Shown in pieces: positions 8,703-17,717 of a stretch of 64,000 bases of DNA. The stretch lies in NCBI RefSeq assembly GCF_003054225.1, contig NZ_QBKQ01000002.1:620001-684000 (forward strand). The letters run 5' to 3'. The notes beneath the pieces are model-generated. The model did not search any database and had not been told where the DNA came from. It saw only the letters and a program-made list of their open reading frames with translations. Made by a program: the position numbers and the translations under genes. Source of the DNA: Christiangramia gaetbulicola (GTDB lineage Bacteria > Bacteroidota > Bacteroidia > Flavobacteriales > Flavobacteriaceae). How positions within the stretch are numbered: position 1 is the first letter of the stretch; each line of letters opens with the position of its first letter.

Positions 8703-10244
8703 TTATAGCGGGATATTCCCGTGTTTTCTATTTGGTCTTAAAACCTGTTTGGTCTCAAGGGCACTAAAAGCCTTGATCAGTTTTCTACGGGTATCTTTCG
8801 GCATGATAACCTCATCGATAAAGCCACGCTGTGCGGCCTCAAAAGGAGTCGCAAACTTCTCTGCATATTCCGCTTCTTTTTCGGCCAGTTTCTTCTCTGG
8901 ATCTTCAGCTTCAGAAATTTCCTTTCTAAAAATGATCTCAGATGCTCCTTTAGCTCCCATTACTGCAATTTCTGCCGTAGGCCAGGCGAAGTTGAAATCT
9001 GCCCCGATATGTTTGGAATTCATCACATCATAAGCCCCTCCATAGGCTTTTCTGGTGATAACAGTAACTTTTGGCACCGTGGCCTCACTAAGGGCGTAAA
9101 GCAGCTTAGCCCCATGTAAAATGATCCCGTTCCATTCCTGATCTGTTCCCGGTAAGAAACCAGGCACATCTACCAGTACTAATAGCGGAATATTGAAGCA
9201 GTCACAGAAGCGCGTGAATCTGGCAGCCTTCTTAGATGAATCAACATCCAGAACTCCGGCCAGGCTCATGGGCTGGTTGGCGATCACACCAACACTTCTA
9301 CCACCAATTCTTGAAAATCCGACGATAATATTATCGGCATAATCTTTATGAATCTCAAAGAAAGAATCCTCATCGATAATTCCCTTGATTACCTCATGCA
9401 TGTCATAAGGTTTATTGGAACTATCGGGAACTATATTTTCCAGAACTTCACGATGCTCATCTCCCAGTTCAAACTCAAGTTTTTCTGGTGCTTTCTTGTT
9501 ATTCTGAGGCATATAGCTAATCAACTGCTTGATATTCTCAAGACAAATGATATCATTTGCTGCCGTAATGTGAGTAACCCCAGATTTGGTTGAGTGCGTG
9601 CTTGCACCTCCAAGCTCTTCTGAAGTAACCTCTTCATTAGTTACGGTCTTTACCACGTTTGGTCCGGTTACGAACATATATGAGGTATCCTCTACCATCA
9701 GGGTAAAATCGGTCATCGCTGGCGAGTAAACCGCTCCACCGGCACAAGGTCCCATGATCGCAGATATCTGCGGAACCACTCCTGAAGCCTTTACATTTCG
9801 GTGAAAAATATCTGCATAACCACCTAAAGATTTTACACCTTCCTGAATACGCGCACCCCCGGAATCATTCAATCCAATAATTGGTGCTCCAACCTTAACG
9901 GCCATATCCATGATCTTACAGATCTTTTCCGCGTGAGTTTCTGAAAGAGACCCACCAAAAACAGTGAAGTCCTGAGCAAAGACATAAACCAGACGGCCGT
10001 GGATAGTTCCGTATCCGGTAACCACTCCGTCACCATAGAACTTTTGTTTATCCATTCCGAAATCGGTAGTACGATGGGTTACTAAAATCCCTATTTCTTC
10101 AAAAGAATTCTCATCTAAAAGGTAATTCACCCGCTCACGAGCGGTCAACTTTTTCTTTTCGTGTTGTTTGGCAATTCTTTTATCACCTCCACCTTTATGG
10201 GCTTCAGCGATCTTTTCTTTTAATTTATCGAGGTTCTGACTCAT
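8703..10244 (-). CDS. pccB: Acyl-CoA (probably propionyl-CoA) carboxylase, carboxyltransferase subunit
   Basis: 513 residues, the usual length. It contains the N-terminal ClpP/crotonase half ([28 protein letters not shown]) and the C-terminal half ([26 protein letters not shown], then [13 protein letters not shown]). GGARIQEG and the GGA-x-D-x-M block bind the acyl-CoA and biotin carboxylate. It transfers CO2 from carboxybiotin to propionyl- or another acyl-CoA. It is the last gene of a three-gene operon with biotin carboxylase and biotin carrier, a composition typical of the propionate/methylmalonyl-CoA route; substrate choice is inferred. Confidence 0.93.
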   Translation of the reverse strand: MSQNLDKLKEKIAEAHKGGGDKRIAKQHEKKKLTARERVNYLLDENSFEEIGILVTHRTTDFGMDKQKFYGDGVVTGYGTIHGRLVYVFAQDFTVFGGSLSETHAEKICKIMDMAVKVGAPIIGLNDSGGARIQEGVKSLGGYADIFHRNVKASGVVPQISAIMGPCAGGAVYSPAMTDFTLMVEDTSYMFVTGPNVVKTVTNEEVTSEELGGASTHSTKSGVTHITAANDIICLENIKQLISYMPQNNKKAPEKLEFELGDEHREVLENIVPDSSNKPYDMHEVIKGIIDEDSFFEIHKDYADNIIVGFSRIGGRSVGVIANQPMSLAGVLDVDSSKKAARFTRFCDCFNIPLLVLVDVPGFLPGTDQEWNGIILHGAKLLYALSEATVPKVTVITRKAYGGAYDVMNSKHIGADFNFAWPTAEIAVMGAKGASEIIFRKEISEAEDPEKKLAEKEAEYAEKFATPFEAAQRGFIDEVIMPKDTRRKLIKAFSALETKQVLRPNRKHGNIPL

Positions 10245-10260
10245 CTCTGAATTCTGAATT

Positions 10261-11703
10261 TTAGTTGTGTGGTAATCTTAGTTGCTCCTTATCGGTCAAA
10301 TACTGCTTTAAGGCCATTAATGCTGCAAGTTTTGCTTCTTCTTCGGTCTCTTCTTTCAAGGCTTCCGGAGAATAGTATTTCTTCACAAAGTGCGTATCAA
10401 AATTTCCGCTTCTAAAGGCATCATGCTGAAACACAAATTTCCCGAAAGGCAAAGTAGTGCTTACTCCTTCTACAATATAGTGATCTATGGCCTTGATCAT
10501 CATCTGTATAGCTTCTTCCCTGGTCTTACCGTAGGTGATCAGTTTGGCCAGCATTGGATCATAATAGATAGGAACTTCCATTCCTTCCTCAAATCCATTA
10601 TCAAGCCTGATGCCCTCTCCTGCCGGAACCTGGTATTTTTCGAGGGTTCCCGTACTCGGCATAAAATCTTCCAGCGGATCTTCAGCATATACCCTTAGTT
10701 CCATGGCATGACCTATAATTTTGAGATCATCCTGGGAAAACTGAATTTTTTCACCCCTGGCAACCAGGATCTGTTGTTCTACGAGGTCTACCCCGGTAAT
10801 ATATTCTGTCACCGGATGTTCTACCTGAAGCCTGGTGTTCATTTCCAGGAAATAGAAATTCCTGTTTTCATCGAAAAGAAATTCAACAGTTCCCGCTCCT
10901 ACATAGTCACATGCCTTGGCTACTTTCACCGCTGCCTCACCCATTTCCTTTCTCAAAGCATCATCAAGTACAACCGAAGGGGCTTCTTCCACAACCTTCT
11001 GGTGTCTACGCTGTATACTACATTCCCTTTCGAATAAATGCAAATAATTGCCATGAGTATCGGCCAGCACCTGAATTTCGATATGGCGTGGTGAGGATAC
11101 ATATTTCTCTATAAAAACAGAGCCATCACCAAAGGCAGATTCTGCTTCAGAAATAGCGCGTTTCATCTGGTCTTCCAGATCCTTCTCTCTTTCCACGATA
11201 CGCATTCCTTTTCCTCCTCCACCGGCAGAAGCCTTGATTAGGATAGGAAAACCGATGTCATTAGCAATTTGTTTTGCCTTTTCGGTATCGGTGATCGCTT
11301 CATCGATTCCAGGAACCATTGGGATATCGTATTTTTTCACCGCATCTTTCGCCGCGAGTTTACTTCCCATGATCTTAATGGCCTTGGATCCCGGACCGAT
11401 CCAGGTAATGCCATTTTTCTCAACCGATTCTGCGAAGTTGGCATTCTCACTCAAAAAACCATATCCAGGGTGAATCCCATCGACATTTAGTTGTTTAGCT
11501 ACTTCTATAATTTTATCGCCTTTCAGGTAAGATTCACTGGATGGTGCCTCTCCAATACAAACAGCTTCATCTGCAAATTTCACGTGGGGTGCATTTCTGT
11601 CTGCTGTAGAATAAACCGCAACGGTATCGATTCCCATCCGTTTTATGGTCTTCATTACCCTAAGTGCGATCTCTCCCCTGTTGGCTACTAATATTTTTTT
11701 CAT
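10261..11703 (-). CDS. Biotin carboxylase subunit of acyl-CoA carboxylase
   Basis: 480 residues covering a complete biotin carboxylase: N-terminal [16 protein letters not shown], the ATP-grasp glycine loop [11 protein letters not shown], the catalytic [14 protein letters not shown] block, and the C-terminal domain ending at ~450. It carboxylates the biotin on the separate carrier protein encoded upstream, using ATP and bicarbonate. The biotinyl domain is not fused, unlike many PccA proteins. It lies 16 bases from pccB and about 80 bases from the carrier gene. Confidence 0.93.
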   Translation of the reverse strand: MKKILVANRGEIALRVMKTIKRMGIDTVAVYSTADRNAPHVKFADEAVCIGEAPSSESYLKGDKIIEVAKQLNVDGIHPGYGFLSENANFAESVEKNGITWIGPGSKAIKIMGSKLAAKDAVKKYDIPMVPGIDEAITDTEKAKQIANDIGFPILIKASAGGGGKGMRIVEREKDLEDQMKRAISEAESAFGDGSVFIEKYVSSPRHIEIQVLADTHGNYLHLFERECSIQRRHQKVVEEAPSVVLDDALRKEMGEAAVKVAKACDYVGAGTVEFLFDENRNFYFLEMNTRLQVEHPVTEYITGVDLVEQQILVARGEKIQFSQDDLKIIGHAMELRVYAEDPLEDFMPSTGTLEKYQVPAGEGIRLDNGFEEGMEVPIYYDPMLAKLITYGKTREEAIQMMIKAIDHYIVEGVSTTLPFGKFVFQHDAFRSGNFDTHFVKKYYSPEALKEETEEEAKLAALMALKQYLTDKEQLRLPHN

Positions 11704-11783
11704 ATTCTTTTTTTAATAAGACCTCTCGACTGCGCTCGAGGTGACTTCTCATTAATTAAGTAATTCTAATTTTCTGGTTCCGG

Positions 11784-12269
11784 TTACTCCATTTCAATGA
11801 GTAACTGGTTCTTCTCTACCGTATCACTTTTGCTTACGGTAACAGATTTCACCACTCCGTCTCTGGGAGCCGTTAAAGTATTTTCCATTTTCATGGCTTC
11901 AAGTACCAGCAGGTAATCTCCTTCTTTCACCTCATCGCCTTCTTTCACGTTCACTTCCAGGATAAGACCCGGCATTGGAGCCTTGATATCATTTACCTGT
12001 TGTGAGCTTCCTAAAGAAAGACCCATTTCGTCTATCAACTGGTCCAGATCATTATTGATCTTAACTGTATAGATATTCGAATTGATCTTTATCTCGTAAG
12101 TCCTGTTTAAAAAATCTGGTTTGAAGATCTCTGCGGTGAAAGAGCGGTTATCTCTTAGAAGATGATAATTTCTCTCTGAAGTTTTTTGGGTATCCAGTGC
12201 TCTGATCTCTTCTTCGGAAAAATCAAATTCCATAGAATCGTTCACCTTAACCTTGTAATTCTTATCCAT
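11784..12269 (-). CDS. Biotin carboxyl carrier protein
   Basis: 161 residues. The C-terminal ~75 residues are a biotinyl domain with the canonical LEAMKMENTL motif; Lys127 is the biotinylation site. PMPGLILEVNVKEGDEV is the first strand block. The N-terminal half (KVKVNDSMEFDFSEEE) resembles the linker region of PccA-type carriers that contacts the carboxyltransferase. First gene of the operon, with the two catalytic subunits following. Confidence 0.93.
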   Translation of the reverse strand: MDKNYKVKVNDSMEFDFSEEEIRALDTQKTSERNYHLLRDNRSFTAEIFKPDFLNRTYEIKINSNIYTVKINNDLDQLIDEMGLSLGSSQQVNDIKAPMPGLILEVNVKEGDEVKEGDYLLVLEAMKMENTLTAPRDGVVKSVTVSKSDTVEKNQLLIEME

Positions 12270-12474
12270 AAAGAGGTTTATGTGTTGTTATTTTTGACCT
12301 TGGAGCGTAAATATAGAAAAATTAAGGGTCTTGAAGTGTTGCAGAAATCTCAAAATATTGCGAAATATTATGATTTTTCCATTATCGTGATGGTATAATG
12401 TGCGGTTTTGATTAGGATTTTTCAGAAATGAGTGGCCTCGAGGCAAACTGATTTGTTTTACGCGTCTATCTTTC

Positions 12475-12895
12475 TGAGATGCTGAAACTCCCAATACTTT
12501 GGGACAGCATGACGAAATTCCATTTAAACTTAGATCGCTTCGTTACACTTGCAATGACAAGCACAACGTCTCTGCGAGGGAGTGCAACGACCGAAGCAGT
12601 CTCATGTGGAATTGGCACTAACAAAGAGATCGCTTCGCTACAATCGCGATGACAACTAAAATTAATGCGTGCGTCACCCTAAATTTATTTCAGGGTCTAT
12701 CGCTTTAGATGCTGAAACTCCAATTAATACGAAGACATTCAACTCGTCTCTGCGAGGAAGAGCAGCGACCGAAGCAGTCTCAGAATAGTTTCAACAAAAC
12801 AAGATGAGATCGCTTCTCCCGATGAATCGGGATCGCGAAGACAACTAAATATGAATGCTTGCGTCACCCTGAACTTGTTTCGGGTCTTTCTGGCA
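12475..12895. repeat. Degenerate interspersed repeat, second locus
   Basis: About 420 gene-free bases between the carrier gene and the MBL/rhodanese terminator. It holds at least two decayed copies of the element seen at 8228-8660: TCTCTGCGAGG, CGACCGAAGCAGTCTCA, AGATCGCTTCGCTACAATCG and GTCACCCTGAACTTGTTTCGGG. The two loci bracket the carboxylase operon in the same orientation. Confidence 0.68.
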
Positions 12896-12913
12896 CTCGC
12901 GAAGACATAAAAA

Positions 12914-12940
12914 AACCCGGGAGTAAATCCCGGGTTAATG
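12914..12940 (-). terminator. Terminator downstream of MBL/rhodanese gene
   Basis: Stem AACCCGGGA with TCCCGGGTT around a five-base loop, preceded on the plus strand by an A-run that becomes the T-tract of the minus-strand transcript. Confidence 0.82.
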
Positions 12941-12959
12941 CAATTGTTTGTCGACTTGA

Positions 12960-14297
12960 TTATTTGAAATCATTGATTGCATCGCTTAGATCGTAGACCT
13001 TAGTATTTTCAAATCTTGCATCGAGGATGCTGCTACCTGCCGCAGACCTGTATCCACCGGCACAATGAACCACCACCGGTTTATGCGATGGGATCTCGGT
13101 AGTATTCTCTCTAAGTTCGTTAAGTGGTACTGCGATAGCATCTTCAAAGATCTTACCATCAGCCACCTCGCTGTTATTCCTAATATCTACAATAGTGTAG
13201 TTATCCTTATTATTCTTGAAATCTTCAAGATCTAGCTGATCTGATTTTTCAGATACCTTATCACTTAAAGTGATTACAGCTTTCACCTGCTTTTCGTAAC
13301 CGATCTTGGCCGTTCTTTCCAGCATCTCTTCAAGGTTGTCTATACTTTCTATCACCAGGTAAAATTCTTCTTCAGGCTTAATGATCGCTCCCAGCCAGGT
13401 TTCATATTTATCCTTTTCTGAACGCGCCATGATATTGATACTACCATGAAGATGCCCATCTTTAAATGCTTCTCCGCTTCTGGTATCTACAATGGTGATT
13501 CCGTCTTCAACCTCTTCAACATATAATTTCAGTTTATTAGCCCATTTGGTACGCTGAACATTTTCAGGTCCGGTTTTATTCACGTCTACGTTGAAACCAA
13601 AATAATGCGGAATAAATGGCTGATCTTTCAGGATCTCCTCCACGAATTCATCTTCGGTCTGTTCTTTAAAAGCCCAGTTCCCCTGGCGCTCATTTCCTAA
13701 AGTACTGGAAGAAGCGTCGCTCATGTTCTTTCCGCATAAAGAGCCTGCTCCGTGTGCCGGGTATACTAGCGCATCATCTGGAAGATCGTTGAACTTATTC
13801 TTAATGGTGTTATACATCTGCTTGGCAAGATCTACTCGCTTCGCTTTCATATTTCCTGCTTTCTCCCTAAGGTCTGGTCTTCCAACGTTACCGATAAAAA
13901 GGGTGTCCCCAGTAAATAGAGCCGTTTTATCACCTTCTTTCGCCACGATAGTGATACTGTCTGGAGAGTGTCCAGGCGTGTTGATAGCACTAAAGTTGGT
14001 ATCTCCCATCTTTAGGGTATCACCATCATCAAAGGTTTTGTGAGGGTAATCTGCTCCCAGCAATTCACTTACGTAAATAGTGGCTCCGGTTTGTTCATGA
14101 ATTTGCATATGGCTACTCACAAAATCTGCGTGAGGATGAGTTTCAAAAACCGCTACAATTCTGGCATTTTGCTCTTCTGCATACCTGTAATATTCCATTG
14201 GGTTCCTGGAAGGGTCTACAAGAGCCATTTCTCCATTGCTCACAATAGCGTAAGAAAAATGCGCTAACGGATCATCTTTAAATTGTTTTATGGTCAT
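12960..14297 (-). CDS. MBL-fold persulfide dioxygenase-like protein with two rhodanese domains
   Basis: 445 residues. Residues 1-240 are a metallo-beta-lactamase fold with THPHADFVSSH (His54, His56, Asp58, His63) and HSPDSITI, as in ETHE1/CstB-type persulfide dioxygenases. Two rhodanese domains follow. The first (DTRSGEAFKDGHLHGSIN) has lost its active-site Cys loop (YLVIESIDN instead of CxxxxR); the second is intact with HCAGGYRSA, catalytic Cys412. The family oxidises low-molecular-weight persulfides to sulfite and transfers sulfane sulfur. It lies 12 bases downstream of the sterol-desaturase-like gene and probably shares its operator-bearing promoter. Confidence 0.9.
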   Translation of the reverse strand: MTIKQFKDDPLAHFSYAIVSNGEMALVDPSRNPMEYYRYAEEQNARIVAVFETHPHADFVSSHMQIHEQTGATIYVSELLGADYPHKTFDDGDTLKMGDTNFSAINTPGHSPDSITIVAKEGDKTALFTGDTLFIGNVGRPDLREKAGNMKAKRVDLAKQMYNTIKNKFNDLPDDALVYPAHGAGSLCGKNMSDASSSTLGNERQGNWAFKEQTEDEFVEEILKDQPFIPHYFGFNVDVNKTGPENVQRTKWANKLKLYVEEVEDGITIVDTRSGEAFKDGHLHGSINIMARSEKDKYETWLGAIIKPEEEFYLVIESIDNLEEMLERTAKIGYEKQVKAVITLSDKVSEKSDQLDLEDFKNNKDNYTIVDIRNNSEVADGKIFEDAIAVPLNELRENTTEIPSHKPVVVHCAGGYRSAAGSSILDARFENTKVYDLSDAINDFK

Positions 14298-14309
14298 TTT
14301 ATTCGATTT

Positions 14310-15203
14310 TTATAAATGTTTGGTTCTTACTTTATTTCTTTTGAATGGAAACAGGGTCTGATGTCCGAAATCTTCCGGGAAATCTTCATCTCCACTGAAA
14401 CCAAGTTCTATTTTCTTTCCGCTTTCAGGAATATATGCCGTACCAAAGATATAATCCCAAATACTAAGGCTTAGGCCATAATTCATTCCGTAGGGTCTGT
14501 CTTCTGGCAATTCTTTAGAATGATGCCAGATGTGCATTTTCGGGTTATTGAAAATATAACCTAAAGGGCCATAATTCCATCCCAGGTTCGCATGATTAAG
14601 GTGACCTATAAAGACCGCGAACATATGCACCACGAAAAATTCCTTTATACCGAAACCTATCATGGCCAGGGGTATATACTGCACCGTCTTATAAATGATG
14701 GTTTCCATAAAATGAAACCTGAACTGTGCGGCAAACCCCATTTCTTTCACGCTATGGTGGATCTTATGGAATTCCCATAGCCAAGGTCTCCTGTGTAATT
14801 GCCGGTGCACATTCCACTGTATAAAATCGGCGATCACGAACATGATGATCAACTGGCTCCAGGCGGGTAAATTCCCAAATTCTATGGCCACGATATTTTC
14901 AATACCAAAAAGACCAAGGAAATCATTGAAAAGCTCCACTCCAACATTGCTCAGGGCATTATAACCTATAAGCGAAAAAAGGAAAAAATTAAAAAGTATA
15001 TAAAAACTGTCCAGCCAGAATCCTTTTCTAAAGACCTTCTGATCTTTTCTCCATGGAATCAAGATCTCTAAAGACCATACTAAAAGTGACAGACCAATTA
15101 ACCAGTAGAAATAACTATTCCATGTTGGATGAGTTATTTCATTCACCAGATAATTGAAATACCCCGTAAAGGAATTCTGAATTATGTCTATATACTTTTC
15201 CAA
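14310..15203 (-). CDS. Sterol desaturase / fatty-acid hydroxylase superfamily protein
   Basis: 297 residues, several membrane helices, and the di-iron His clusters of the family: HRQLHRRPWLWEFHKIHHS and HIWHHSKE. These membrane enzymes hydroxylate or desaturate lipids with O2. The start is a TTG (complement of 15201-15203), since an in-frame stop lies three codons upstream and there is no ATG nearby. It is the first gene of an operon with the persulfide dioxygenase-like gene, a recurrent partnership whose meaning I can only guess (membrane lipid change with sulfide stress). Confidence 0.85.
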   Translation of the reverse strand: MEKYIDIIQNSFTGYFNYLVNEITHPTWNSYFYWLIGLSLLVWSLEILIPWRKDQKVFRKGFWLDSFYILFNFFLFSLIGYNALSNVGVELFNDFLGLFGIENIVAIEFGNLPAWSQLIIMFVIADFIQWNVHRQLHRRPWLWEFHKIHHSVKEMGFAAQFRFHFMETIIYKTVQYIPLAMIGFGIKEFFVVHMFAVFIGHLNHANLGWNYGPLGYIFNNPKMHIWHHSKELPEDRPYGMNYGLSLSIWDYIFGTAYIPESGKKIELGFSGDEDFPEDFGHQTLFPFKRNKVRTKHL

Positions 15204-15250
15204 TCTTTTTTATTCTGGCACAAAAATATAAATATAGGAAGGTTAAGGAA

Positions 15251-15264
15251 GTAACTTTTGTTAC
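15251..15264. promoter_or_regulatory. Putative Crp/Fnr-type operator upstream of desaturase operon
   Basis: GTAAC-TTTT-GTTAC, 48 bases upstream of the desaturase start and in the divergent intergenic region shared with the aldo/keto reductase. Confidence 0.7.
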
Positions 15265-15376
15265 AGTTATTTACAAAAGCATTAACACCCTAAAACCTTA
15301 TATGTTAGAATGCGTTAAATGGAATCGTCTCCCCTGCGATTCTTATTAAATTTAAGCTACCAAAAAAATCAAAGTT

Positions 15377-16375
15377 ATGAGTAAAGAAGTTTTAAAAGAA
15401 AAACTAGGTCTTGGTGGGGTTGCCATTGGGAATGGTTTTAAAGTAATGACAGACAAGGAAGCCGAACAAACGCTGGAAGCGGCCTGGGAAGCCGGGGTAA
15501 GGTATTATGATACTTCACCATGGTATGGTTTAGGATTAAGTGAAAGGCGCTTTGGCCATTTTTTACATAATAAAAAAAGGGAAGATTATATCCTTTCTAC
15601 CAAAGTGGGCCGCGTTTTAAGCGCTACCAGTAACACTCCGGAAACCATGTGGAATGAGCCGGCTCCTTTTGATTATAAGTACGATTATTCGGCAAGTGCA
15701 GTAAGAAGATCCATAGAAGACAGCCTGCAGCGTTTAGGAGTGGAAAGCATAGATTATGTATTTATCCATGACCTGTCGCCAGACCATAATGATGAATATG
15801 AAGAAGGCACAGACTGGCTGGATCATTTTGAGGTTGCCAGAAAGGGTGCTATGCCAGAGCTTACCAAAATGAGAGAGGAAGGCATCATCAAAGGCTGGGG
15901 ACTTGGAGTAAATACCATTGAACCCATCATCAAAACCCTGGAAGAGACCGATGCAGATCCAGATCTATTCCTTTCCGCCATCCAATATTCCATGGTGCAT
16001 CATAAAGATTCGCTGGACAGGTTATTCCCGGTCATAGAAAAGCATAAGGTTGGATTGATCGCTGCGGCACCTTTTAATGCCGGATTGCTTTCAGGAAAAG
16101 ATCGTTATAATTATTCAGGAGATATGCCCGAAGAGAAGGTTCAGAAACTGAATAAGATCAAGGAGATCGCGAAAAAACATAAAGTAGATCTTAGTACTGC
16201 TTCAATTCAGTTTTCTTTCGCCCCAAAGATCGTTAATACTGTTCTTGCAGGAGCAAGCAAGCCAGAACAGGTAAAAGAAAATGCAAAGGCGTTTGATGTT
16301 AAGATCCCTGCGGAATTCTGGGAAGATCTGAAAAATGAAAGCCTGATCGATGAGCGAGCCGAGGTGCCTGCATAG
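15377..16375 (+). CDS. Aldo/keto reductase
   Basis: 332 residues, a full (beta/alpha)8 AKR barrel. The catalytic set is visible: Asp45 and Tyr50 in YYDTSPWYG, Lys in LSTKVGR, and His in YVFIHDLSPDH. The sequence resembles the D-threo-aldose 1-dehydrogenase / L-fucose dehydrogenase / pyridoxal 4-dehydrogenase branch. It would oxidise or reduce a sugar or aldehyde with NAD(P). It is divergent from the desaturase operon. Confidence 0.87.
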   Translation: MSKEVLKEKLGLGGVAIGNGFKVMTDKEAEQTLEAAWEAGVRYYDTSPWYGLGLSERRFGHFLHNKKREDYILSTKVGRVLSATSNTPETMWNEPAPFDYKYDYSASAVRRSIEDSLQRLGVESIDYVFIHDLSPDHNDEYEEGTDWLDHFEVARKGAMPELTKMREEGIIKGWGLGVNTIEPIIKTLEETDADPDLFLSAIQYSMVHHKDSLDRLFPVIEKHKVGLIAAAPFNAGLLSGKDRYNYSGDMPEEKVQKLNKIKEIAKKHKVDLSTASIQFSFAPKIVNTVLAGASKPEQVKENAKAFDVKIPAEFWEDLKNESLIDERAEVPA

Positions 16376-16387
16376 ATAGAAAAGAGC

Positions 16388-16798
16388 TTATTTTTCTAAT
16401 AGCCTAAGATACTGGTTACGGCCAAAGCTCATGAAATAGAAGATATATCCGAAAAGGAACATCATGACCGTAGCCAGGAACAGGCTATTAATATCGAATT
16501 TTAAATAGATCGCGAAATACAGGAGCCCGATAAAGACTGCTATGGGTAGCAGGTATTTAGAGTAGATAAATCCCCTTATCTCGATCCGCTTTTCTTCCCC
16601 TTCTTTTATTTCAAAATCGACCGGTTTACTGCCGCACCAATCAATTCTGGCCACTAACTGGTATTTACCCTCGGGGAGAGTATAAGATAAAACCTGCCTG
16701 TCATTTATTTCAGCAAATTTTCTTCCATTTAAATATAGTTCAAAAGACCTCATTTTATTGGCCCATTCCGAATTTCTCCTGATCAAAAGCTTTGGCAT
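16388..16798 (-). CDS. Small membrane protein, probable regulon member
   Basis: 136 residues: an N-terminal soluble beta-rich part (SFELYLNGRKFAEINDRQVLSY, then LPEGKYQLVARIDWCGSKPVDF) and two membrane helices near residues 88-125. The soluble part resembles a small PEGA-like beta-sandwich, but I do not assign a family. Its 23-base upstream region carries a perfect GTAAC-N4-GTTAC palindrome, the only regulatory clue. Function unknown. Confidence 0.65.
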   Translation of the reverse strand: MPKLLIRRNSEWANKMRSFELYLNGRKFAEINDRQVLSYTLPEGKYQLVARIDWCGSKPVDFEIKEGEEKRIEIRGFIYSKYLLPIAVFIGLLYFAIYLKFDINSLFLATVMMFLFGYIFYFMSFGRNQYLRLLEK

Positions 16799-16820
16799 TC
16801 AATATTTTATAAGTGTCTAT

Positions 16821-16834
16821 GTAACAAATGTTAC
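16821..16834. promoter_or_regulatory. Putative Crp/Fnr-type operator
   Basis: GTAAC-AAAT-GTTAC, 23 bases upstream of the minus-strand 136-residue membrane-protein gene. Confidence 0.68.
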
Positions 16835-16953
16835 AAAGTATTTTTGGTTTAAACTATAACTTGCGCCCCGATAAAGATGGTTTAGATTTTTTTGCCCGAA
16901 CACAAAGTTTTCATGATGATTTTAACGCCGGTCTCACCCTACAGGGACTGGCG

Positions 16954-17646
16954 TTATTCATTATAAAAAACACCGATCTCTTCCAGAGATTTTCTTTGTA
17001 TATCGGGAACGAAAGCATTATCTGCAGCATATCCTACTGGTAATAACAGAAAAGCTCTTTCATTCTTAGGCCGTTCTAAAAGATCAGCTAAAAAATTCAT
17101 GGGGCTTGGAGTATGCGTGAGCGTTACCAACCCCGCGTTATGTATTGCTGAAATAAGCATACCGCAGGCGATACCTACAGATTCATTCACATAATAATTA
17201 TTATGCTTTTCACCGTTCTCACCAAGCTCGTAGGCTTCTTTAAAAACCACTATGAGCCATGGTGCAATCTCCAGGAACTCCTTGTTGGTGTCTGTGCCCA
17301 AGGGAGCAAGGTCTTTCAACCAGCGCTCGCTCATCCTGTTATTATAATTTTCCTGTTCTTCTTTTTCTGCAGCTTCTCTAATGCTGGATTTTAATTCTGA
17401 ACTGGATACGGCACAGAATTTCCAGGGCTGTTTGTGGGCTCCAGATGGCGCTGTTCCCGCAGCCCTGATAATATTCTCAATAACCTCCACAGGCACTTCT
17501 TTATCTGAAAAATGCCGCACAGTCCTACGTTTATCCAATTCCTGGTAAAATTCGGCAGATCTCTGGATCATTTCCTGAGCTGAAAAATTTTCGCCGTGGT
17601 AGGCGATATGCTTAAAACCATTAATGATCTTTTCTTTAAGGGACAT
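16954..17646 (-). CDS. Nitroreductase-family flavoprotein
   Basis: 230 residues. LDKRRTVRHFSDKEVPVEVIENII with APSGAHKQPWKF are the FMN-binding blocks of the nitroreductase/iodotyrosine-deiodinase superfamily. Conserved Arg-Arg-(S/T)-x-R and the GLVTLTHTPSPMNFL segment place it near the IYD-like subgroup. It is a cytosolic FMN enzyme reducing an unknown small molecule. A convergent-free gap of about 155 bases separates it from the small membrane protein downstream. Confidence 0.86.
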   Translation of the reverse strand: MSLKEKIINGFKHIAYHGENFSAQEMIQRSAEFYQELDKRRTVRHFSDKEVPVEVIENIIRAAGTAPSGAHKQPWKFCAVSSSELKSSIREAAEKEEQENYNNRMSERWLKDLAPLGTDTNKEFLEIAPWLIVVFKEAYELGENGEKHNNYYVNESVGIACGMLISAIHNAGLVTLTHTPSPMNFLADLLERPKNERAFLLLPVGYAADNAFVPDIQRKSLEEIGVFYNE

Positions 17647-17717
17647 AGAACTGTGCTTGCTGTTTTTTCAAATTTAGACAATGGAGAATTAAATCCTCTC
17701 AAATTTCAGAGCTTAGA

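Noticed and set aside
11719-11748. Possible terminator between carrier and biotin carboxylase genes
   Set aside because: CTCGACTGCGCTCGAG forms a short hairpin but has no T-tract on the coding strand and would split an operon; it looks like a scrap of the interspersed repeat.
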